A stretch of 12,447 bases of DNA from Deltaproteobacteria bacterium (GTDB lineage Bacteria > Myxococcota_A > Polyangia > Haliangiales > Haliangiaceae), in the NCBI GenBank assembly GCA_013696695.1, contig JACCYD010000771.1, positions 1-12,447 on the forward strand, read 5' to 3'. Shown one piece after another: positions 6,799 through 12,447 of this stretch. The notes below the pieces were generated by a model. That model ran no database searches and had not been told where the DNA came from. It was given only the letters and a program-made list of their open reading frames with translations. How positions within the stretch are numbered: position 1 is the stretch's first letter; each line of letters opens with the position of its first letter. Both the position numbers and the translations under genes were made by a program.

Positions 6799-7707
6799 TC
6801 AGAAGTAAAACATCGCGGCGAGGCGAGCGCGCGAGTAGTTCTCGGCGTCGTTGCTGCGCTCGCTCGGCGGCGTCACCTGACGGGTCGCCACATCGGCGTC
6901 GCCCGACAGCTCGTCGCTCGAGGCGGTGGCACGGCTACCCGCGCGAACGTCGAACATGAGGTGGAAGTTCGGCGTGGCCGCGTAGCGCAGGCCGATGCCG
7001 ATCTCGCCGTAGTTCTGGCGAGTCTCGAATGCGCCGTCGCCAACTTCCGCCTGCTGCACGCCGATGCCGCCCAGCACGTACGGGGCGAGCTTGTTGTACG
7101 CGCCGATCTCGTAGACCAGCGCGACGCCCATCTTGCGGTCGACGCGGAGGTTGTCCGCGTACTCCTGCTTGCCGATCTCGCCTTCGAGCAGGAGGCCCTG
7201 CGTCAGGCGGAAGCGCCCGAGCAGACCGATCTCGCTCGAGTCCTTGGTGTCGAAGCCATCGGTGCCTTCGACCTGATTGCCACCAGCGAACAGACCGATG
7301 CCGAACCTCGGCAGCTGCGGGCGCGCGGCTGGCGCGACCACGACGGCGGTTCTCGCGGCGGGCTGCACCGGGTAGTACGACGGCTCCGAATAGGTGCCGT
7401 AGTACGACGGGACCGGCTGGTAGTAATAGTAGTAGCGGGGGTACGGCTGGTAATACCGCGGGTAGTAGCTGTACCGCGGTCCGACGTAGATCCGGCCACG
7501 GACACCCCAGCTCGAGCGACCCGAGTAGCCCGAGTAAGATGGGCGATACGCGGGGCGCGAATAGTTGATCGAGACACCGCCATGCGCGCGGGCATGGACG
7601 CGACCACCACCGCCGAAGCGGTAGCGACCGGCGTCAGCAGTCTCTGCCTGCGCGATCGTACCGATGGTGGCGATGGCGAGTGCAGTGGCGAAGAGGGAGC
7701 GGTTCAC
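6799..7707 (-). CDS. Outer-membrane beta-barrel protein with tyrosine-rich N-terminal extension
   Basis: This precursor of 302 residues has a signal peptide (Arg3, hydrophobic core 5-18, likely cleavage after AQA at 21). Residues 28-115 form a low-complexity Tyr/Pro/Arg/Ser/Gly region with 22 tyrosines, including a run of five (92-96). A linker rich in Pro, Ala and Val follows. From about 134 there are alternating amphipathic strands (FGIGLFAGG, SEIGLLGRFRL, GLLLEGEIGKQ, MGVALVYEIGAY, YVLGGIGVQQ, YGEIGIGLRYA, FHLMFDVRAGS), ending in RLAAMFYF. A C-terminal Phe is the usual barrel-assembly signal. About 170 residues suits an eight-stranded barrel of the OmpA-like/outer-membrane beta-barrel type. 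The start is GTG 7707, with AAAGG (7717-7721) 9 bases upstream. A sigma-54-like promoter lies about 80 bp upstream and a strong terminator follows. The function is unknown; the Tyr-rich part might bind polysaccharide or peptidoglycan. Confidence 0.88.
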   Translation of the reverse strand: MNRSLFATALAIATIGTIAQAETADAGRYRFGGGGRVHARAHGGVSINYSRPAYRPSYSGYSGRSSWGVRGRIYVGPRYSYYPRYYQPYPRYYYYYQPVPSYYGTYSEPSYYPVQPAARTAVVVAPAARPQLPRFGIGLFAGGNQVEGTDGFDTKDSSEIGLLGRFRLTQGLLLEGEIGKQEYADNLRVDRKMGVALVYEIGAYNKLAPYVLGGIGVQQAEVGDGAFETRQNYGEIGIGLRYAATPNFHLMFDVRAGSRATASSDELSGDADVATRQVTPPSERSNDAENYSRARLAAMFYF

Positions 7708-7787
7708 TGGGATGAGCCTTTCGTTATTCCGAGTCGGCGAGTCAGGAGTCGGGTTGAAGACGCCCGAGCTTGCTAACCGGTTTAGTG

Positions 7788-7803
7788 TGCACTCGACGGG
7801 CCA
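7788..7803 (-). promoter_or_regulatory. Candidate sigma-54 (-24/-12) promoter for the beta-barrel gene
   Basis: The minus strand reads TGGCCCGTCGAGTGCA. The RpoN consensus is TGGCACG, four bases, TTGCA. Here the -24 box has one mismatch (C for A), the -12 box has one mismatch (G for the first T), and the invariant GG and GC are exactly ten bases apart. Transcription would start near 7777, giving a leader of about 70 nt. No good sigma-70 promoter is visible on this strand. Sigma-54 promoters need an activator bound upstream; the palindrome at 7901-7912 is about 125 bp from the start, in the usual range. The call is by eye, and chance matches do occur. Confidence 0.45.
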
Positions 7804-7996
7804 GTCGCGCTACGGGTTGTTCGCCTAGGAAACGTCGGCAATATTCCAAGCTTACACTCCACCAGGGATCACATGTCGCCGGGTGGTGTGACTGGTTTTT
7901 CACGATGTCGTGGAGATGTGGCCGAGTGACGACAGCGGCCGTCCGAAGCTCTCTGGGTTGAGAATCCATCGCAACCCCGCCAAGTCGCAGGCATCC

Positions 7997-8026
7997 TTGA
8001 CACTCGAGGGACCTGGTCCCTAAGCT
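7997..8026 (+). promoter_or_regulatory. Sigma-70-type promoter with 15-bp palindrome in the spacer
   Basis: A perfect -35 hexamer TTGACA (7997-8002) is followed after 18 bp by TAAGCT (8021-8026), a weak -10 with the pattern TAnnnT. The spacer holds AGGGACCTGGTCCCT (8007-8021), a perfect inverted repeat with 7-bp arms around one base, lying where a repressor would block RNA polymerase. Transcription would start near 8033, leaving a leader of about 17 nt before the start at 8050. A strong -35, a weak -10 and a palindrome between them are compatible with a regulated promoter. Confidence 0.6.
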
Positions 8027-8037
8027 CTCGCGACAAC

Positions 8038-8043
8038 GGAGGA
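8038..8043 (+). promoter_or_regulatory. Ribosome binding site fixing a TTG start
   Basis: GGAGGA at 8038-8043 sits six bases before TTG 8050. No ATG or GTG in the same frame is nearby and comparably placed, so this site supports the rare TTG as the true start. Confidence 0.85.
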
Positions 8044-8049
8044 CTGCAC

Positions 8050-9309
8050 TTGAGCGATTCGAAACGAACCGGCAGCCGTGACATCAGCGACCTCAAGGCA
8101 CGCCTCGGCTTGAAGAAGGGCGCGGCTGCGCCGGCAACAGGACAATCGTCACGCTCGACGAATGGTGTGACGGCACCGCCCGGTCTGAACTTGCCACCGC
8201 CTCCCGGTCTGGAACCACCAGCGCCGAGAGGTCCCGTGATTCCGAATGCCGCCGACGATCCGTTCGGCGCGATGAACGCGATGGCAGCCGTCGGCACGGT
8301 GCAACGCGCTCCGGAGATCGTGATCGTCAACGACGGTAAGCCGGTCGAGAACATCGGCCAGAAGTCGGCGTTCGCGACGTTCGCGAGCATCGGTCTCCCC
8401 GCGATCTTCGCGCTCGTGATCGGCATCCTCCTCGGCAAGATCCTGCTCGCCTCGGATACGTCCGGCACGAACGCGGATCAAGCGAAGGAGCTGCTCGGCG
8501 CGAAGGACAAGCCGCAGACAGTCTCCGGTCTCAAGCAGTCGCTGTCGTCGATCGATACGCTGCTCGACGAGACCAAGACGAAGAACCAGTTCCGTCCCGA
8601 CAAGAAGTTCGACAACGAGCTCAAGACGCTCGCCGCCAAGCTCGAAGTCAAGGAGCGCGCGGTGCTGTCACGCGCGAAGACGTTCAACGACGAGCTCGCC
8701 GGTCACACGCTGCAGTTCTATGCGGGTGTCGCCGAGGTCAAGGCGCTGATCGACACGCACATCAAGGCGGCCAGCGCAGACAACAACGCGCTGACGAAGT
8801 CCAAGGAGAAGATGGACGCTGCGGCGCTCAAGGACACCGAGAACGCGCCGCTCGCACAGTCGGGTCAGCTCCGCTGGGCGGTGCTGATCCAGGCGCCCAC
8901 CGATCAAGACAAGACGGCGGAGTTCGGCGCCAAGCTCGTCGAGCTCGGTGGGGTGTACTGCGGCACCGCCGACAAGCCGACGGCAAAATGCCCCGAGGGC
9001 GAGTCGCCCACGGCGGTCGCGTATCGCGCCGAGGTCGGCGCGCCGATCCTCACCAAGGGCGACATCGCCTCGCCAACCAGCGACGCGGTGCCGGCGAAGA
9101 AGATCGTCCAGCTGCTCTCGGGCGGCGTGCGCGACACGCTGATCAAGGGCGCCGAGGGCGTCGCGTCGGAGGTCTACTACCAGAAGCGCCTCCGCAATCT
9201 TTACGAGCTGTTGCGTGGCAAGGCCGGCGCTGACGGCAAGGCGTCGGGTGGCCTGATCGACATCGGCAACGACCTCGAGCGGAAGATGACCCTTGAGATC
9301 AACCGCTGA
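8050..9309 (+). CDS. Single-TM protein with proline-rich cytoplasmic N-terminus, function unknown
   Basis: I do not recognise this 419-residue protein. Residues 1-105 are hydrophilic and probably disordered. They begin with a short motif ISDLKARLGLKKG (12-24), then a proline-rich stretch (43-62; PPGLNLPPPPGLEPP). One hydrophobic segment (about 107-134; ATFASIGLPAIFALVIGILLG) follows, so the topology is probably N-in/C-out. The exported part (about 135-419) begins with Lys/Asp/Glu/Leu-rich, largely helical sequence (about 140-262) that may form a coiled coil. A more globular end (275-419) carries two cysteines (304, 314) that could form a disulfide. It starts at TTG 8050 behind a strong ribosome site and a regulated-looking promoter. 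The next gene, encoding a secreted protein, starts 80 bp downstream with no terminator between them, so the two probably form one transcript acting in the envelope. Confidence 0.85.
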   Translation: MSDSKRTGSRDISDLKARLGLKKGAAAPATGQSSRSTNGVTAPPGLNLPPPPGLEPPAPRGPVIPNAADDPFGAMNAMAAVGTVQRAPEIVIVNDGKPVENIGQKSAFATFASIGLPAIFALVIGILLGKILLASDTSGTNADQAKELLGAKDKPQTVSGLKQSLSSIDTLLDETKTKNQFRPDKKFDNELKTLAAKLEVKERAVLSRAKTFNDELAGHTLQFYAGVAEVKALIDTHIKAASADNNALTKSKEKMDAAALKDTENAPLAQSGQLRWAVLIQAPTDQDKTAEFGAKLVELGGVYCGTADKPTAKCPEGESPTAVAYRAEVGAPILTKGDIASPTSDAVPAKKIVQLLSGGVRDTLIKGAEGVASEVYYQKRLRNLYELLRGKAGADGKASGGLIDIGNDLERKMTLEINR

Positions 9310-9389
9310 TCCAGCAGGATGAGTCGTTGTGGGATGAGTTGCACTGGCGCTGAATCGGATCGACCGGCGGCGCGTCTAGAAGGGAACCC

Positions 9390-10298
9390 ATGAAGCGCAT
9401 CAAGTACTTGCTCGTCGCCTCGCTCGGTCTCGGTCTCGTGACCACGAGCTTCGCCGCGCCCGACGCCGCCAAGAAGCCCGCCCCGAAGGCACCTGCCAAG
9501 ACACCGGCGAAGGCCCCGGCGAAGACCAAGCCGGCGCCGCCGAAGAAGATCGTGATGGTCTCGGCGGACAAGAAGAAGGCGCTCGCCGAGCTCTACGGTG
9601 GGTTCAAGTTCGGGATGGCCAAGGACGACGTCCTCAAGGTGCTCGCGAAGCAGATCGACGAGCGCTTCGAAGAGAAGATCAAGGCCACCGAGGACATCAC
9701 CCGCAAGGACAAGCTCCGCGCCGAGAAGAAGCGCGAGCTGTCCGACGTGCAGAAGAGCTACGTCGAGTTCAACGGCAAGAACGTCGGTGGTTGGGACGTC
9801 TCGATCATCGAGGGTGAGTTCGCCCACAAGACGGGCGAAGCGATGCTCGATCGGTGGGAGAACAAGGACGGCAAGAATCAGCGCCGGTTCTTCTTCTTTC
9901 ACGACAGCAAGCTTTGGAAGATGGCGATCTCGGTCGACGTCTCGATCCTTCCCGAGGACAAGCGCAACTTCGAGACCTTTTCCGGCGTCATGCAGGGCAA
10001 GTACGGCCCCGGCGATGTCGAGAGCGGCGTGATCACCTGGTACTCGGACGAGTTCCACGTCCGCGCGGTCGACAAGCTGAAGACGTATACGGCGCTGATC
10101 CTCGCGATCGAGCAGCCGGCGACCAAGAAGCAGCTCCTCGCGACGCGCGAAGAGAAGGCCGACAAGAAGCCGGAGACGTCGCCCGTGATCAAGTCGGTGC
10201 TCGATACGGACGGCACGGACAAGCCGGACGTGAAGTCGAACCGCAACGCTGTCGACGCCGTGATCAACGCCAACGGCGGCAAGCCGCCCAAGAAGTAG
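9390..10298 (+). CDS. Secreted Lys/Ala/Pro-rich protein, function unknown
   Basis: This precursor of 302 residues has a clear signal peptide: KRIK at the N-terminus, a hydrophobic core LLVASLGLGLV, and probable cleavage after SFA or SFAA (22/23). The N-terminus has no lipobox cysteine and the protein has no TM segment, so it is probably periplasmic. Residues 28-53 are an Ala/Pro/Lys repeat (PAK/APK units). The body (about 62-262) starts with FKFGMAKDDVLKVLAKQID, faintly like the G-M-x4-V opening of SmpA/BamE-type domains. It then has a charged helix (99-123) and mixed alpha/beta sequence with aromatic strands (RRFFFFHDSKLW, VITWYSDEFHVRAV). The C-terminal 45 residues are polar and lysine-rich. 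I cannot assign a family. ATG 9390 has a ribosome site AAGGGA just upstream (9380-9385). It is followed by a strong terminator and probably shares a transcript with the gene before it. Confidence 0.85.
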   Translation: MKRIKYLLVASLGLGLVTTSFAAPDAAKKPAPKAPAKTPAKAPAKTKPAPPKKIVMVSADKKKALAELYGGFKFGMAKDDVLKVLAKQIDERFEEKIKATEDITRKDKLRAEKKRELSDVQKSYVEFNGKNVGGWDVSIIEGEFAHKTGEAMLDRWENKDGKNQRRFFFFHDSKLWKMAISVDVSILPEDKRNFETFSGVMQGKYGPGDVESGVITWYSDEFHVRAVDKLKTYTALILAIEQPATKKQLLATREEKADKKPETSPVIKSVLDTDGTDKPDVKSNRNAVDAVINANGGKPPKK

Positions 10299-10326
10299 CG
10301 AGGCCGAGCAACCGACTGCGACTCCC

Positions 10327-10355
10327 AACGCCACCTTCGGGTGGCGTTTCTTATT
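10327..10355 (+). terminator. Rho-independent terminator with UUCG tetraloop
   Basis: A 9-bp perfect stem pairs 10327-10335 with 10340-10348 around the stable tetraloop TTCG (10336-10339), followed by a T-rich tail (tcttatt, 10349-10355). It ends the plus-strand two-gene unit 29 bp after the stop codon. The tail overlaps the TAA stop (10353-10351) of the convergent minus-strand gene. Read on the minus strand the same hairpin is followed by GGGAG, not a T tract, so it is a poor terminator in that direction. Confidence 0.92.
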
Positions 10356-12447
10356 GGAGGACGCGGGGGGCCAGGAAGCGGCTGGCTGACTGCGATGCAC
10401 CGGTCAGCGCGTCCGGCGTCACCGCGACGTCGAGCTCGCGGGCCGAGATCGATCCGTGGCATCCACCGCACACGCCATCGAACAGCGTGCGCGAGACACC
10501 CATCGAGATGTTCTCGCCGGGGCCGAGCTGATGCTCCTCGCCCATCGTGGCGATCACGTTGCCGTCCGCGTCCTCGAGCTGGAACACGACGCCCTGCCCG
10601 CTGGGTAGCGCCACCTTGACCGAGCCGTCGTCCTCGAGCGGCACGCGTCCGAGCAGCGTGCGTTGCTCGAACAAGCCACCCGGGGCAGTGCAGCCGGTGG
10701 GCGGGCACGTGCCCTCGCGGAACACCGCGAGGAAGCGCCCCTCGTCGAACGCGTCGAGCGGACGGCCGCGCCGGAGGTTGGCGACCAGCAGCGTGAACGT
10801 CATCGGTGCGTCGGGTAGATGGAGCGTGGCATCGGCGGCGCCGTCGACACTGCCGCCGAACACCAGCTGGCGGCGGTTCTCGTAGAGCTGGCGCGGCGGC
10901 GCGGCGTACGCGAGCACCGCATCGACCTGCACATCGCCACCAGCGCCGGTGAGCAGCGGCGACCGCACCTGCGTGCGCGGATCGACCATCACGATGGCGA
11001 AGTTGTGGTTGCCGACGTTGCTCGCGAACGCCGCCATGATGCGGCCATCGGGAAGCGAGCGCGGGCGGCGATAGCCACCGCCGCCACCGCGGCCATCGGC
11101 GCTCCCCGCGTCGAGGATGCGGAGCGCTTGCAGATAGCCGGTGTCGGTGCGGCCCTGCTCGAACGGACCGATGCTGCGATTGAAGACTGCGAGGGCACCG
11201 GCCGCGCCGGGGACCGCAGGTGCGCCGGTCGTGGTGTCGACATCGGCGAGGATCAACAGGAAGTCACCGTTGGACGCTTCGACGATGTCGGTCGCCGACG
11301 AATAGCCGATCGATGGATTGGCCGTGGTCAGGTCCGACATCGTCGGATCGACGAACAGCGAGTCTTTGCGCTGCGCGAGCAGCGGGTGGTAGTCGGTGAG
11401 GTCCCAGTTGATGCGACGACCGGCGAGCTGATAGAAGCCCGCGCTCGCCTTCTCGGTGGTCATCGTCACGCGGCCCTCGCGCATGAACGCCGGCCCGAGC
11501 TCGGAGTTCGAGAGGAACGTCATCTGCTCGGCGTTCGCGAGGTCGGCGGTGAGGTTGGTGATCGGAGCGCGCCACAGATCGGACTGCGGCAGCAGCCGCT
11601 TGCGCGACTTGAGCGCGCCGGCCTTGCCGCGCGTCGAGGCGAACACGACGTTCGCGCCGTCGGGCGAGAACACCGGATCGAAGTCGTGGACCTTCAATCC
11701 GTTCGAATCGGCCGCCGCGGCGGAGATCTTCGTGCACGTTCCGGTGGAGAGGCTGACGACGTAGACGCCGAGCGCGTCGGCGGCGCTGGCGCGCGCCGCG
11801 AACACCACGCGATCGCCGTCGTTGGCGACGTTGGGCGCCTGGATATCGCCGCCGGCCGCGAGCCCGGCGCAGCTCTGCGACAGGTTGGTGGCGCCGGCGA
11901 TGTCGATCGGGGCGGTGATGACGCCCAGGGCGTCGAAGGCAGCGTTCACGGCGAGGAGCGACCCGCCGCCGCGGAAGGTGTCGAACTCGAGGCGACCTGC
12001 ATCGGCGCTCGCGGCGGGACGGTTGACGAACACGATCTTGGCGCCGGCGGCGCCGAAGTCGGTGGCATCCCCTGCCGCGATCAGCGCGACGCGCTCGCGG
12101 CGCAGCCACTCCTGAACGATGCAGAACGGCGTGGCCGGCGTGACCGAGGGATCGAAGTTGGTGGGGCACACCGCGGGATCGGCGCCGTTCAGCGGGCCGG
12201 GGGTCTCGAGCACCGGGCCGCCGCGATGGATGATGCCGAGCACGCCCGTGGGGACGCGCTGATCGTCGTCGTCGAGGATCGCCTTCGCGACCGCGCGCCC
12301 GCGACGCGCATCGGGAAACTCGACCGCCATGAACTCGTTGCGGAACAGCTCGTAGTTCTTGCGCAGGGCGACCGACGAGAAGGAGCCGATCGAGCCCGAG
12401 CGCAGCTTGAAATCGTTGGCCGACTGCGGGCTGTGACAGGCCTGGAA
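10351..12447 (-). CDS. HzsA-related protein: beta-propeller plus C-terminal CxxCH (5' end outside window)
   Basis: About 698 residues are visible; the reading frame is open to the right edge, so the internal ATG at 12330 is not the start. Residue numbers here count from the first codon in the window. The first residues read FQACHSPQSANDFKLRS, a Cys-His like a haem or zinc site, but its partner residues lie at or beyond the edge. A propeller-type repeat VFSPDGANVVFASTRG (WD40-like/PD40) is clear mid-protein, with DYHPLLAQR downstream. The C-terminal third has the order seen in HzsA-related proteins: a strand-rich domain (LGRVPLEDDGSVKVALPSG...VVFQLEDADGNVIATM), then PGE, then CGGCH at 660-664. 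CxxCH usually binds c-type haem covalently. HzsA is the alpha subunit of anammox hydrazine synthase, but relatives occur in many non-anammox bacteria and their role is unknown. It is probably exported; the signal peptide would be outside the window. Confidence 0.8.
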   Translation of the reverse strand, partial: FQACHSPQSANDFKLRSGSIGSFSSVALRKNYELFRNEFMAVEFPDARRGRAVAKAILDDDDQRVPTGVLGIIHRGGPVLETPGPLNGADPAVCPTNFDPSVTPATPFCIVQEWLRRERVALIAAGDATDFGAAGAKIVFVNRPAASADAGRLEFDTFRGGGSLLAVNAAFDALGVITAPIDIAGATNLSQSCAGLAAGGDIQAPNVANDGDRVVFAARASAADALGVYVVSLSTGTCTKISAAAADSNGLKVHDFDPVFSPDGANVVFASTRGKAGALKSRKRLLPQSDLWRAPITNLTADLANAEQMTFLSNSELGPAFMREGRVTMTTEKASAGFYQLAGRRINWDLTDYHPLLAQRKDSLFVDPTMSDLTTANPSIGYSSATDIVEASNGDFLLILADVDTTTGAPAVPGAAGALAVFNRSIGPFEQGRTDTGYLQALRILDAGSADGRGGGGGYRRPRSLPDGRIMAAFASNVGNHNFAIVMVDPRTQVRSPLLTGAGGDVQVDAVLAYAAPPRQLYENRRQLVFGGSVDGAADATLHLPDAPMTFTLLVANLRRGRPLDAFDEGRFLAVFREGTCPPTGCTAPGGLFEQRTLLGRVPLEDDGSVKVALPSGQGVVFQLEDADGNVIATMGEEHQLGPGENISMGVSRTLFDGVCGGCHGSISARELDVAVTPDALTGASQSASRFLAPRVLQ

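Larger units (their letters stand above)
7708..8049. other. 342-bp divergent intergenic region
   Basis: This region separates the minus-strand beta-barrel gene from the plus-strand two-gene unit and carries the controls of both. In order it holds three GAGTC repeats (7731-7735, 7739-7743, 7746-7750), a near-palindrome ctaaccggtttag (7773-7785), a sigma-54-like element (7788-7803, minus), a palindrome cacgatgtcgtg (7901-7912), a tRNA-Ser-like fragment (7912-7982), and a sigma-70-type promoter with palindromic spacer (7997-8026). Small open frames here (such as 7742-7969 minus and 7770-7961 plus) lack ribosome sites and recognisable content. Confidence 0.8.

Noticed and set aside
7742..7969. 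Small minus-strand frame (75 codons) and overlapping plus-strand frame (7770-7961) in the intergenic region
   Set aside because: Neither has a ribosome site or recognisable sequence, and both overlap the predicted promoter elements.
9201..10400. Minus-strand open frame of 399 codons
   Set aside because: It is antisense to the secreted-protein gene, which has a signal peptide, ribosome site and terminator; the product is compositionally biased and lacks a recognisable fold.
12331..12447. Treating ATG 12330 as the start of the HzsA-related gene
   Set aside because: The frame stays open for 39 more codons to the window edge with family-like sequence (Cys-His motif), so the gene is cut by the edge and not started there.

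Overview
The window is GC-rich chromosomal DNA, densely packed with genes. Its content suggests a myxobacterium-like deltaproteobacterium (phylum Myxococcota). The reasons are a Hanks-type Ser/Thr kinase with a transmembrane segment and an N-terminal zinc ribbon, an orphan HAMP-like receptor whose C-terminus resembles the domain named after Myxococcus MXAN_5187, an HzsA-related propeller protein, frequent GTG/TTG starts, and a plausible sigma-54 promoter. The taxonomic call is an inference; no rRNA or other marker gene lies in the window. I see no insertion sequence, CRISPR array, phage gene or intact tRNA.

Layout. Positions 1-6696 hold six tightly packed genes, all on the minus strand. In transcription order they are an alpha/beta hydrolase, a membrane Ser/Thr kinase (4-base GTGA overlap), a two-TM periplasmic-sensor/HAMP-like protein, a NamZ-family (DUF1343, GH171) exo-muramidase, nadD, and a Rossmann/DUF2520 dehydrogenase-like gene (4-base ATGA overlap) that runs off the left edge. 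Gaps inside the cluster are 33-47 bp, so it looks like one operon combining signalling (kinase, receptor), peptidoglycan turnover (NamZ) and NAD metabolism (NadD, DUF2520). Just upstream, a 13-bp-stem intrinsic terminator at 6715-6749 ends the preceding minus-strand gene, which encodes a small outer-membrane beta-barrel with a tyrosine-rich extension (6799-7707).

Positions 7708-8049 are the one long intergenic region, between divergent genes. On the minus strand it has a sigma-54-like -24/-12 element for the beta-barrel gene. On the plus strand it has a TTGACA promoter whose spacer is filled by a perfect 15-bp palindrome. It also contains a tRNA-Ser-like fragment that does not fold as a tRNA. 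The plus-strand unit (8050-10298) encodes a single-TM protein with a proline-rich N-terminus and a secreted Lys/Ala/Pro-rich protein, neither recognised. It ends at a UUCG-loop terminator at 10327-10355.

Convergent to it, on the minus strand, a large HzsA-related protein (beta-propeller repeat plus a C-terminal CxxCH haem-type motif) occupies 10351-12447 and runs off the right edge. The best candidates for something undescribed are the kinase-receptor-muramidase cluster, the Tyr-rich beta-barrel under a possible sigma-54 promoter, and the two-gene unit of unknown envelope proteins.
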